Assembly: GCA_018897225.1 (NCBI GenBank)
Contig: JAHILC010000220.1
Coordinates: 1-5,408 of the forward strand
Direction: 5' to 3'
DNA from: Actinomycetota bacterium
Lineage (GTDB): Bacteria; Actinomycetota; Humimicrobiia; Humimicrobiales; Humimicrobiaceae
Length of the DNA stretch: 5,408 nt
Shown: positions 1 through 5,382 of the stretch, one piece after another
How positions within the stretch are numbered: position 1 is the stretch's first letter
How the letters are laid out: each line of letters starts with the position of its first letter
The notes under the pieces: model-generated
Database searches by the model: none
The model's input: the letters and a program-made list of their open reading frames with translations, nothing else
What the model was told of the DNA's origin: nothing
Made by a program: the position numbers and the translations under genes

Positions 1-228
1 GATGTTCTTATTAATGGCAAAAAAATTTCAGAGCCTTATTTGCCGGATAATGTTTGGCCATCTTATGAAGATAAAAGCTATAAAATAAATGAAAATGAAT
101 TGTTTTTAATGGGTGATAACAGAAATAATAGCGCTGACAGCAGAGTTTTTGGACCTATTTCATTAGATAAAGTATTCGGCAAGGTAATATTTATATATGG
201 TCCTTTCTCCAGAATTGGTAAACCTTAA
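1..228 (+). CDS. lepB: Signal peptidase I, C-terminal part (5' end outside window)
   Basis: Type I signal peptidase is a membrane-anchored Ser/Lys protease that removes signal peptides from exported proteins on the outer face of the cytoplasmic membrane. The frame is open from base 1 and gives 75 residues before a TAA. Residues 38-48 read GDNRNNSADSR, the conserved family box near the C-terminus (GDN-x3-S-x-DSR). This is followed by the usual FGPI segment and a short hydrophobic stretch (VIFIYGPF). The N-terminal membrane segment and the catalytic Ser and Lys boxes lie upstream of the window and cannot be judged. The end looks natural for the family. An in-frame TTG at 40 is internal, not a start. 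The position just before rnhB and yraN matches a widespread gene order, which supports lepB rather than another S26 peptidase. Confidence 0.92.
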   Translation, partial: DVLINGKKISEPYLPDNVWPSYEDKSYKINENELFLMGDNRNNSADSRVFGPISLDKVFGKVIFIYGPFSRIGKP

Positions 229-246
229 CTGACACCAACTATAAAA

Positions 247-870
247 ATGGAATTAAGGGAAGTTAAAAGGCTTGTAAGTCTTTGCCAGTTTGAAGATGAA
301 CTTTATTCAAATGGTTTTTTAAATATTGCGGGTGTGGATGAGGTTGGACGGGGCTGCCTTGCCGGTCCAATAGTTGCAGCAGCCGTAATTCTTCAAAGAG
401 ATAAAATATTCATTGAAAAACTTAATGATTCAAAAAAAATATCCAGGCAAAAAAGAAACCTTATTTTCAGTAAAATAATAAAAAGCTGCTCGTGCTGGTC
501 TGTGGCGAAAGTATCTCCGAAAGTAATTGATAAAATTTCACTCCAGAAGGCCAATATTTTAGTAATTAAAAAAGCAATAAAAAGTTTAAGAATTAAACCT
601 GATATTATTCTTGTAGATGCTTTAAATCCAAACATGAAGTCACTTATTATGCCAATTGTAAAAGGAGATGAATTAAGTGCTAGTATTGCCGCAGCCTCAA
701 TAATTGCAAAAGTCATAAGGGACAGGCTTATGATAAAGATGTCCAGAATTTACCCTGAATATGGTTTTGAACTTCATAAAGGCTACGGCACCAAAAAGCA
801 CTTAGAAATGTTGGCCAAATATGGCCCTTCCAAAATCCACAGGTTGTCTTTTAAAGGAGTTTTAAATTAG
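247..870 (+). CDS. rnhB: Ribonuclease HII
   Basis: RNase HII cuts the RNA strand of RNA-DNA hybrids and starts removal of single ribonucleotides misincorporated in DNA; it is cytoplasmic and metal dependent. The 207-residue protein has normal family length. The signature DEVGRG is at residues 31-36 (acidic D31, E32), the LNDSKKIS segment at 59-66, the third acidic residue at D124 (ILVDA) and the fourth at D141 in GDELSASIAAASIIAK. The C-terminal block GYGTKKHLEML...HRLSF is also present, so all four catalytic acids are intact. The ATG lies 18 bases after the lepB stop, in the same frame, with no recognisable Shine-Dalgarno sequence. No better ATG, GTG or TTG start exists between the lepB stop and the catalytic motif, so translation may depend on coupling to lepB. 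No promoter is evident in the gap. Confidence 0.97.
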   Translation: MELREVKRLVSLCQFEDELYSNGFLNIAGVDEVGRGCLAGPIVAAAVILQRDKIFIEKLNDSKKISRQKRNLIFSKIIKSCSCWSVAKVSPKVIDKISLQKANILVIKKAIKSLRIKPDIILVDALNPNMKSLIMPIVKGDELSASIAAASIIAKVIRDRLMIKMSRIYPEYGFELHKGYGTKKHLEMLAKYGPSKIHRLSFKGVLN

Positions 871-886
871 GAGCCAGGCAGTCATG
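868..886 (+). promoter_or_regulatory. Ribosome binding site of yraN, overlapping the rnhB stop
   Basis: TAGGAG at 868-873 combines the rnhB stop codon (TAG, 868-870) with a GGAG core (870-873), ten bases before the yraN ATG at 884. The overlap suggests coupled translation. It is the only good Shine-Dalgarno sequence among the four gene starts visible in the lepB-dprA cluster. Confidence 0.7.
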
Positions 887-1315
887 CTATCTAAAAAACA
901 GTTAGGAGATCTCGGAGAGGATATTTCGGAAATATTTTTAGTCAAAATGGGATATTCAATTCTAAAAAGAAATTACAGATGCAGGCTGGGTGAAATTGAT
1001 TTGATAGCAAAAAATAAAAATAAAATAATTTTTTTTGAAGTCAAAACCAGAACTAATTTAAATTTTGGCTATCCGGAAGAATCTGTGAATAACCTTAAAG
1101 TTCTTAAGCTCAAAAAACTTGCAATTTTTTTTGCAGTCTCTGAAAATATGGGCGACCTTGATATGCAGTTTGATGTTATTTCAATAAATCTTTCGGGGAC
1201 ATGTTTTTTTGATAATATTAAAAATATAAAAAATATCAATGAAATTTGCAACAATATGAAAGCTTCAGAAATAAAAGAGAATTTTAATCTCATCCATATC
1301 CAAAATGCTTTCTAA
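884..1315 (+). CDS. yraN: YraN/UPF0102 family protein, predicted PD-(D/E)XK nuclease fold
   Basis: The UPF0102 (YraN) family has a Holliday-junction-resolvase-like nuclease fold, but its cellular role is not firmly established. A DNA repair or recombination role is inferred from the fold and from frequent linkage to rnhB, comM and dprA. Visible family marks are GDLGED at residues 8-13, KRNYRCRLGEIDLIA at 28-42 (acidic E37, D39), FFEVKTR at 50-56 (E52-x-K54, the nuclease core) and FGYPEESVN at 61-69. The closing HIQNAF at 138-143 is the usual family ending. At 143 residues it is somewhat longer than the common 115-125. The extra length is an Asn/Ile/Lys-rich insert around 108-130, just before the conserved end. 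It starts 13 bases after rnhB with a GGAG site, so it very likely shares the mRNA of the upstream genes. Confidence 0.93.
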   Translation: MLSKKQLGDLGEDISEIFLVKMGYSILKRNYRCRLGEIDLIAKNKNKIIFFEVKTRTNLNFGYPEESVNNLKVLKLKKLAIFFAVSENMGDLDMQFDVISINLSGTCFFDNIKNIKNINEICNNMKASEIKENFNLIHIQNAF

Positions 1316-1341
1316 ATCATAAGTTTTTATTATTTATACAT

Positions 1342-1370
1342 TTGACTAATTATGTAAATATATATATAAT
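1342..1370 (+). promoter_or_regulatory. Sigma-70-type promoter for comM-dprA, probably leaderless
   Basis: TTGACT (1342-1347) and a perfect TATAAT (1365-1370) are separated by exactly 17 bases, matching the housekeeping consensus in 11 of 12 positions. It lies in the only sizeable gap of the cluster (1316-1376). With the usual 6-7 bases from the -10 box to the start point, transcription would begin at about 1376-1378, on the A of the comM ATG (1377). The gap is very AT-rich, so chance -10 matches are likely, but the paired -35 box at ideal spacing makes this convincing. Confidence 0.72.
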
Positions 1371-1376
1371 TAGCAT

Positions 1377-2912
1377 ATGTTTTTTGAACTAAATAGTTTT
1401 TCTCTCATTGGCATAGAAGCAATTGCCATTTCTGTAGAAGCACATATTTCTAACGGTCTGCCATCTTTTACTATCGTCGGCCTGCCCGATAAGGCGATAA
1501 ATGAATCCAGGCAAAGAGTAAAAGCTGCAATAATTAACAGTGGCTATAATTTTCCAATGAAAAAAATAATTATAAATCTTTCTCCTGCAGATATAAAAAA
1601 AGAAGGAGCTTTATATGATTTGCCAATTGCAATTGCAATATTAAGTGTAAGCGGCCAGATTAAAATTAAGGATAAGGATAAATGCTGTTTTATTGGCGAA
1701 CTGTCATTAGATGGAAATTTAAATCCTGTAAGAGGCATAATTTCTATGGCCGAAGAAGCTTCCAGAATTGGAAAGAAATACTTTTTTATGCCTTACAGCA
1801 ATGCAGAACAGGCTAGCCTTATAAAAAATATAAAAATTATACCTTGCAAAAGCTTAAAAGATATTATCCAATTATGTTTAAGTAATGAAAATCTAAACAG
1901 TCAATATTTTTCAATAAGCAGAACAAAAATTGAGAATAAATGTGATGATTTAGATTTTTGTGATATAAGAGGACAGTTAAGATCAAAAAGAGCAATTGAG
2001 ATTGCTGCAAGTGGAATGCATAACTTAATGCTTATCGGTCCACCTGGCGCAGGCAAAACGATGCTTTCGAAAAGGATTATTTCCATATTGCCAAAATTAA
2101 GTTTGAATGAGAGCATAGAAGTAACAAAAATTTACAGCCTGCACAAAAGTAATAATTCCAATCTTATAAGTCAAAGGCCATTTAGAAATCCACATCATAC
2201 CATTACGCGCATTAGTCTTGTCGGTGGCGGCATTATACCACGTCCGGGCGAAATAAGCCTTGCTCATAGAGGAATCCTATTCCTTGATGAATTTTCGCTT
2301 TTTCCAAGAACGCTGATAGAGGATTTAAGGCAGCCATTGGAAAATAAGGATATCATTATTTCCAGAAACAACATTTCTTGTAAGTTTCCATGTAGTTTTA
2401 TGCTTGTTGTTGCTACAAATCCATGCATATGCGGATATTTGGGAGATGAAAGAAAAAAATGTACATGCAGAACCGGAGAGATAAGAAAATATTGGAATAG
2501 TATATCTGGGCCAATAATGGATAGAATCGATATGAAAGTTTATGTTCCTCGTTTAGAGGATGACGACTTTATAAACTCAGGTTTTACGGAATCATCTAAT
2601 ATTATTATGAAGAGAGTTGAGGAAAGCAGAGAAATACAAAAAGAGAGATATGAAAATAGTAATATTAATTATAATGCTGAAGTAAGTACCAGAACAATAT
2701 ATAGCTGGGTTGATAAGAATAATGAATTAAAAAAATTAATTCCTGAGCTTACTAAAAAATATAATTTAAGCGCTAGAGCCGTTGCAAGTTTGATAAAAAT
2801 TTCAAGAACAATCGCAGATCTGGAGAAATCCAGGGATATTAAATTATCTTATTTTATGGAAGCATTGCAGTATAGAATCAATACTGGTCTTGAAAATATC
2901 ATTAATAATTAA
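1377..2912 (+). CDS. comM: ComM/YifB family Mg-chelatase-like AAA+ ATPase (branch-migration helicase)
   Basis: ComM is a hexameric AAA+ helicase that extends branches of recombination intermediates when transformed single-stranded DNA pairs with the chromosome. The protein has 511 residues, normal for the family. Residues 1-140 form the ChlI/Lon-S5-like N-terminal domain (ISNGLPSFTIVGLPDKAINESRQRV at 24-48 is highly typical). The AAA+ core follows: DIRGQ at 196-200, Walker A GPPGAGKT at 221-228, HHTI at 273-276, Walker B LFLDEF at 301-306, the NPCICGY segment with Cys 350, 352, 362 and 364, and SGPIMDRID at 377-385. The C-terminal Mg-chelatase domain ends at the stop. The ATG is supported because the family pattern begins within a few residues of it; there is no Shine-Dalgarno sequence and a promoter abuts the start. 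All key residues are intact, so the protein should be functional. Confidence 0.96.
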   Translation: MFFELNSFSLIGIEAIAISVEAHISNGLPSFTIVGLPDKAINESRQRVKAAIINSGYNFPMKKIIINLSPADIKKEGALYDLPIAIAILSVSGQIKIKDKDKCCFIGELSLDGNLNPVRGIISMAEEASRIGKKYFFMPYSNAEQASLIKNIKIIPCKSLKDIIQLCLSNENLNSQYFSISRTKIENKCDDLDFCDIRGQLRSKRAIEIAASGMHNLMLIGPPGAGKTMLSKRIISILPKLSLNESIEVTKIYSLHKSNNSNLISQRPFRNPHHTITRISLVGGGIIPRPGEISLAHRGILFLDEFSLFPRTLIEDLRQPLENKDIIISRNNISCKFPCSFMLVVATNPCICGYLGDERKKCTCRTGEIRKYWNSISGPIMDRIDMKVYVPRLEDDDFINSGFTESSNIIMKRVEESREIQKERYENSNINYNAEVSTRTIYSWVDKNNELKKLIPELTKKYNLSARAVASLIKISRTIADLEKSRDIKLSYFMEALQYRINTGLENIINN

Positions 2913-2926
2913 GTAAAAAGTATAAT

Positions 2927-4051
2927 ATGGATAGTATAGATGAAATAAGTAAAAAAATCTTATATTTAATTGCTAATTTTAATGTTAAACAATCGGAAAT
3001 TATCGAAATCTATAAAAAAAATGATTTTAATATTACCAGGACATTAAATTCAGAAACTTTTAAAAATAAAAGCGCCCCGTTGCAATTAGGAAATGATAAA
3101 ATTTTAGATTTTGATAACATGATAGCCTATTTAGGGAAAAATAATATTAATGTATTAAATATTTCAGGAAAATTTTACCCGAAACTTTTGAAAGAAATTT
3201 TTTATCCTCCGCCTGTATTATTTTATAAAGGTAATCAAATATTAAAATCTGATTATTTACTTGCGATAGTAGGCACAAGAAAATGTTCAGCTTATGGTAA
3301 GGATGTTGCAAGATATATAAGCAGGCAGCTTTCAAAAATTGGCATAACAATAGTAAGTGGAATGGCTTCAGGAATAGACTATTGGGCGCAAAAGGCCGCT
3401 TTGGAAGAAAAGGGGAGCAGTATTGGTATCCTGGGATGCGGTATAGATATTATTTATCCTCCCGAAAATAAAGATTTATATATCCAATTAATGAACAATG
3501 GCAGTTTATTAACAGAATTTTTCCCTGGGACACCCCCATTAAAATCAAATTTTCCTGCTAGAAATAGGATAATAAGCGGAATGTCAATGGGAGTAGTAGT
3601 AATTGAAGCAGGCATAAAAAGTGGCGCCTTAATAACTGGGGAATTTGCTTTAAATCAAAATAGAGAAGTTTTTGCTATACCTGGCAGCATATTTAATTCA
3701 GAAAGCCAGGGTTGCCATAAGCTGATAAAAAATGGAGCAAAGCTAGTTGAAAATATAGACGACATTCTTGAGGAGATAAGCCAATATTATAAAAATGATA
3801 TTTCTTGCGATTTTCAAAATGAAAGTCCAGCAGATAATTTCAAGCAGAATAAAAAAATAGATATTTTAGTAAAAACGTTAAATGAAAAACAAAGGATTGT
3901 CTTTGATTGTTTAGGCTGCTTGCCAAAAAGCATAGAAAAAATAGTTTTTGAAACAAAATTTAAAGTAAAGGATTTACTTCAGATAATATCTGAACTGGAG
4001 ATAAAAGAACTTATAAAAGAAAAAAAGTATAATGCATTTATCAGATTATAA
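2927..4051 (+). CDS. dprA: DNA-processing protein DprA
   Basis: DprA binds incoming single-stranded DNA and loads RecA during natural transformation; it is cytoplasmic. The 374 residues show a weak helical N-terminal region (about 1-80), then the Rossmann-like DprA core: IVGTRKCSAYG at 114-124, SGMASGID at 144-151, YPPEN at 177-181, FPARNRIISGMS at 209-220, SGALITGEFAL at 232-242 and REVFAIPG at 246-253. A linker (about 285-310) precedes a C-terminal winged-helix-like domain (about 311-374). Two usually conserved positions differ: Q155 where the family mostly has His (D-x2-AH), and H264 where it has Asn (G-x-N-x-LI-x-x-GA). The ATG is 14 bases after comM and no good Shine-Dalgarno site is seen; TATAAT sits directly before the ATG without a suitable -35 box. 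A piece of its 3' end is duplicated at 5383-5408. topA, often the next gene, is absent. Confidence 0.96.
   Translation: MDSIDEISKKILYLIANFNVKQSEIIEIYKKNDFNITRTLNSETFKNKSAPLQLGNDKILDFDNMIAYLGKNNINVLNISGKFYPKLLKEIFYPPPVLFYKGNQILKSDYLLAIVGTRKCSAYGKDVARYISRQLSKIGITIVSGMASGIDYWAQKAALEEKGSSIGILGCGIDIIYPPENKDLYIQLMNNGSLLTEFFPGTPPLKSNFPARNRIISGMSMGVVVIEAGIKSGALITGEFALNQNREVFAIPGSIFNSESQGCHKLIKNGAKLVENIDDILEEISQYYKNDISCDFQNESPADNFKQNKKIDILVKTLNEKQRIVFDCLGCLPKSIEKIVFETKFKVKDLLQIISELEIKELIKEKKYNAFIRL
3913..3938 (+). repeat. Left copy of a dprA-derived direct repeat, inside dprA
   Basis: These 26 bases encode part of the DprA winged-helix domain (residues 330-337, GCLPKSIE, plus flanking bases). They recur in the same orientation at 5383-5408, 1470 bases downstream, with one difference (A at 3929 against C at 5399). 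The bases left of the match (3901-3912) show no similarity to 5371-5382, so 3913 is one real edge of the repeat. The other edge cannot be seen, because the second copy runs off the window. Confidence 0.9.
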
Positions 4052-4353
4052 TATTAAGTTGTTATGGAAGCATCTATTATTTCGGGATAAATATTTGAAA
4101 AATGTAGGCCCTGCTCTAAAATGGTTGTTCCAGCAATTCTGCATCTTGTTTTTTTGCATCCCAAAATTAATCTTAAAAGGAGTAATTAATGCCGGAATAA
4201 CAGTCATTATAAAAAATATAGTGAGTATTTACTGTAGGCAAACCGGCAGTTACACTTAAATCCTGTACCGGTGCAGCAGTTGAAGAAGAGATGGCTGATT
4301 TAGGCAGTTCTTGTGAATCCGGTTATGGAATATACATGTTGCTTGAATGTGAT
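4052..4353 (+). other. No intact gene; possible decayed gene remnant
   Basis: About 300 bases separate the dprA stop from the vapC stop on the opposite strand. I see no RNA gene and no convincing terminator hairpin. A + strand frame from about 4032 to 4259 stays open, but it overlaps the dprA end, has no ribosome binding site and resembles no family I know. A second + strand frame, open from 4225 to 4407, reads plausibly (KPAVTLKSCTGAAVEEEMAD from 4240, then GSSCESGYGIYMLLE), but it has no start codon near its beginning and its last third is antisense to vapC. The stretch is best regarded as intergenic DNA or a broken gene whose 3' end was lost at the toxin-antitoxin module. I could not identify the ancestor. 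Confidence 0.4.
4177..4200 (+). promoter_or_regulatory. Orphan ribosome binding site with a three-codon ORF
   Basis: AAGGAG (4177-4182), six bases of spacing and ATG (4189-4191) make a good translation start, better than those of rnhB, comM or dprA. The frame ends after ATG-CCG-GAA at TAA (4198-4200). It looks like the start of a gene that has since lost its frame. The plausible reading that begins at 4225 is in the same frame, beyond four further-spaced stop codons. Confidence 0.4.
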
Positions 4354-4755
4354 TTAGTATTTCTCACGGATTTCAACACCGTCTGCAGGAAATCTATCGT
4401 CCATTGAATATATAACCTTGATTTCAGCCGAGCGTGCTGCCGCCCATACCATGGCATCAGCGAAAGATACTCGTCCAGAGGGCCGGCATAGAAGCAATGC
4501 CTGTAAAACCAGGCTTTTTTCCAAAGTAAAAGGTGAAATATTTTTTTTCTGTATGAAAGTTATAAGATGGTCAACTACCACTTCCCTTGTTATCTCATAA
4601 ACCGATGTTAAAACATATGCAGTCTCTACTAATACCACATCGGTAATCTTAAGGTTTTCGTCCCTATCTATAATTTCAGCAGCCTGATTGGCCAGTTCGG
4701 GCGGGTCTCCGGTAAGATAGCGAACTATAATGCTGGTATCCAAAAAACCGCTCAC
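4354..4755 (-). CDS. vapC: VapC-type PIN-domain toxin ribonuclease
   Basis: VapC toxins are Mg2+-dependent endoribonucleases that stop translation by cutting specific RNAs (tRNA or rRNA in studied members) when not bound by their antitoxin. The 133-residue length is typical. The PIN acidic residues are all present: D6 in FLDTSII, E44 in LVETAYVL, D100 in SFADAMVWAAA, and D119/D120 in YSMDDRF, which also forms the usual C-terminal strand. The start is GTG (4755-4753), directly after the TAG of the antitoxin gene. The AAGGAAGGA run at 4759-4767 serves as ribosome binding site inside the antitoxin's last codons, so the two are translationally coupled. It is locally GC-richer than the cluster to the left (34 of 60 bases at 4441-4500), which suggests transfer. 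The RNA target cannot be told from sequence. Confidence 0.92.
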   Translation of the reverse strand: MSGFLDTSIIVRYLTGDPPELANQAAEIIDRDENLKITDVVLVETAYVLTSVYEITREVVVDHLITFIQKKNISPFTLEKSLVLQALLLCRPSGRVSFADAMVWAAARSAEIKVIYSMDDRFPADGVEIREKY

Positions 4756-4767
4756 CTATCCTTCCTT
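4753..4767 (-). promoter_or_regulatory. Coupled start of vapC: ribosome binding site within vapB, TAG-GTG junction
   Basis: On the minus strand the last vapB codons contain AAGGAAGGA (4767-4759), then the vapB TAG (4758-4756) and immediately the vapC GTG (4755-4753). Zero spacing between stop and start implies that ribosomes finishing the antitoxin start the toxin. This keeps toxin output tied to, and probably below, antitoxin output. Confidence 0.75.
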
Positions 4768-5031
4768 GCTCCCAACGATCTTCTTTTTTGCTGCTTCGTC
4801 CCAGACTTTATCTCGAGCTTCATTCCATTCTTTGCCCTGGGCAATATGTGTCTTAATATAAGGAAGAAGAGAACCTTTCAAAGATTTACTATGTTCAGGC
4901 GGGACAAAATAGACCTCTACATAATCACCGGTCAACCGCTCAAGTGCTAACCACCCCGGCTTAACCCCGATCTTGTCACGTATTTCTTTGGATATAACAA
5001 TTTGTCCTTTAGAACCTACTATAAGGGCCAA
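4756..5031 (-). CDS. vapB: AbrB/SpoVT-type antitoxin of the VapBC module
   Basis: This is the partner antitoxin. It should bind and block the PIN toxin and repress the shared promoter as a DNA-binding dimer. Of 91 residues, positions 1-45 match the swapped-hairpin AbrB domain, with SKGQIVISKEIRDKIGVKPG at 7-26 as the signature. Residues about 46-91 are the charged, helix-prone tail (SLKGSLLPYI, then a Lys/Glu-rich end) that would fit into the toxin. The start is a TTG (5031-5029), chosen because an ideal AAGGAGG lies seven bases upstream and the AbrB fold begins right there; no ATG or GTG is available. It comes first in the operon and its TAG touches the toxin GTG, the usual antitoxin-first order. 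Both reading frames are intact, so the module is probably active. Confidence 0.9.
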   Translation of the reverse strand: MALIVGSKGQIVISKEIRDKIGVKPGWLALERLTGDYVEVYFVPPEHSKSLKGSLLPYIKTHIAQGKEWNEARDKVWDEAAKKKIVGSKEG

Positions 5032-5045
5032 AGTATAACCTCCTT
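5029..5045 (-). promoter_or_regulatory. Ribosome binding site and TTG start of vapB
   Basis: AAGGAGG (minus strand, 5045-5039) is a near-perfect anti-16S match, seven bases before the TTG at 5031-5029. It decides the start, because TTG would otherwise be an unusual choice. A strong site paired with a weak start codon sets the antitoxin level. Confidence 0.8.
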
Positions 5046-5059
5046 ATTGTTTGTATAAC
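5033..5059 (-). promoter_or_regulatory. Possible vapBC operator: two direct GTATAAC repeats 20 bases apart
   Basis: The heptamer GTATAAC occurs on the + strand at 5033-5039 and 5053-5059, in the same orientation and exactly 20 bases apart (about two helical turns), flanking the vapB ribosome binding site. The minus strand has TATACA at 5057-5052 as a possible -10 box, but no good -35 box at normal spacing. Autoregulation is normal for these modules, so the repeats are a candidate operator. In such AT-rich DNA a repeated heptamer can also arise by chance. Confidence 0.3.
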
Positions 5060-5112
5060 TAAACTACCATAAACATGATTAATATGCAATATTATTTTTT
5101 ATAATTTCGCAA

Positions 5113-5379
5113 ATGATGGCTTTAATAAAGAAATCCCTGCTTATAATGATTATAGATCTACACTTTATGACAATAGTAGACAATGTCCCAAAAATTAAAA
5201 TAGTAGTCACAGGTTCATCATCTTTTGAACTTGCAGGTAAGGTCGGGGAACATTTAACAGGTCGCAAACGAACACTTATTTTATATCCGCCATCTCAATA
5301 TGAGCTGTTGTTCAATTACAATAAATTTGAATTGAAAGAAAAACTGGAAGATTTTATCGTATTAGGAACATACCACTAA
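5113..5379 (+). pseudogene. Fragment of an AAA_14/DUF4143-type ATP-binding protein
   Basis: Intact members of this common prokaryotic ATPase family are about 380-450 residues, with Walker A near the N-terminus, Walker B, a GSSS sensor segment and a C-terminal DUF4143 domain. Their role is generally unknown. Here only 88 residues are open. Residues 27-59 (KIKIVVTGSSSFELAGKVGE, then LTGR and an LILYP block) match the sensor segment and following part of the family well, and SQYELLF continues the match. Residues 1-26 fit poorly and include at most a damaged Walker B (IMIID). The end, LGTYH-stop, falls where intact proteins continue with a conserved Gly-x-x-Pro segment and about 200 more residues. 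Walker A and DUF4143 are missing, so it should be inactive. No ribosome binding site is seen. It ends right beside the dprA-derived repeat at 5383. Confidence 0.6.
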
Positions 5380-5382
5380 GTG

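Noticed and set aside
215..246. TTGGTA and TATAAA before rnhB as a promoter
   Set aside because: The spacing is 19, the boxes are weak, and the start point would lie beyond the rnhB ATG.
393..716. Long minus-strand open frame inside rnhB
   Set aside because: It is antisense to conserved catalytic codons of RNase HII. The same applies to minus-strand frames inside yraN, comM and dprA and to the + strand frame inside vapC.
1316..1341. Terminator after yraN
   Set aside because: The stretch is T-rich, but I find no stem of useful length before it.
2921..2926. TATAAT directly before the dprA ATG as a promoter -10 box
   Set aside because: The start point would fall inside dprA, and no -35 box lies at 16-18 bases; TTGAAA at 2890 is 25 bases away.
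4032..4259. Open + strand frame of 75 residues overlapping the dprA end
   Set aside because: It has no ribosome binding site, overlaps the last 20 bases of dprA and matches no family I know; its cysteine- and leucine-rich composition looks like AT-rich chance sequence.
4173..4322. Minus-strand frame with a plausible composition (APVQDLSVTAGLPTV)
   Set aside because: It is bounded by stops on both sides, has no start codon or ribosome binding site, and is the antisense of the equally unproven + strand remnant.
5113..5379. Intact small membrane or regulatory protein
   Set aside because: The middle and end clearly match part of a much larger ATPase family, and both flanks of that family are missing.
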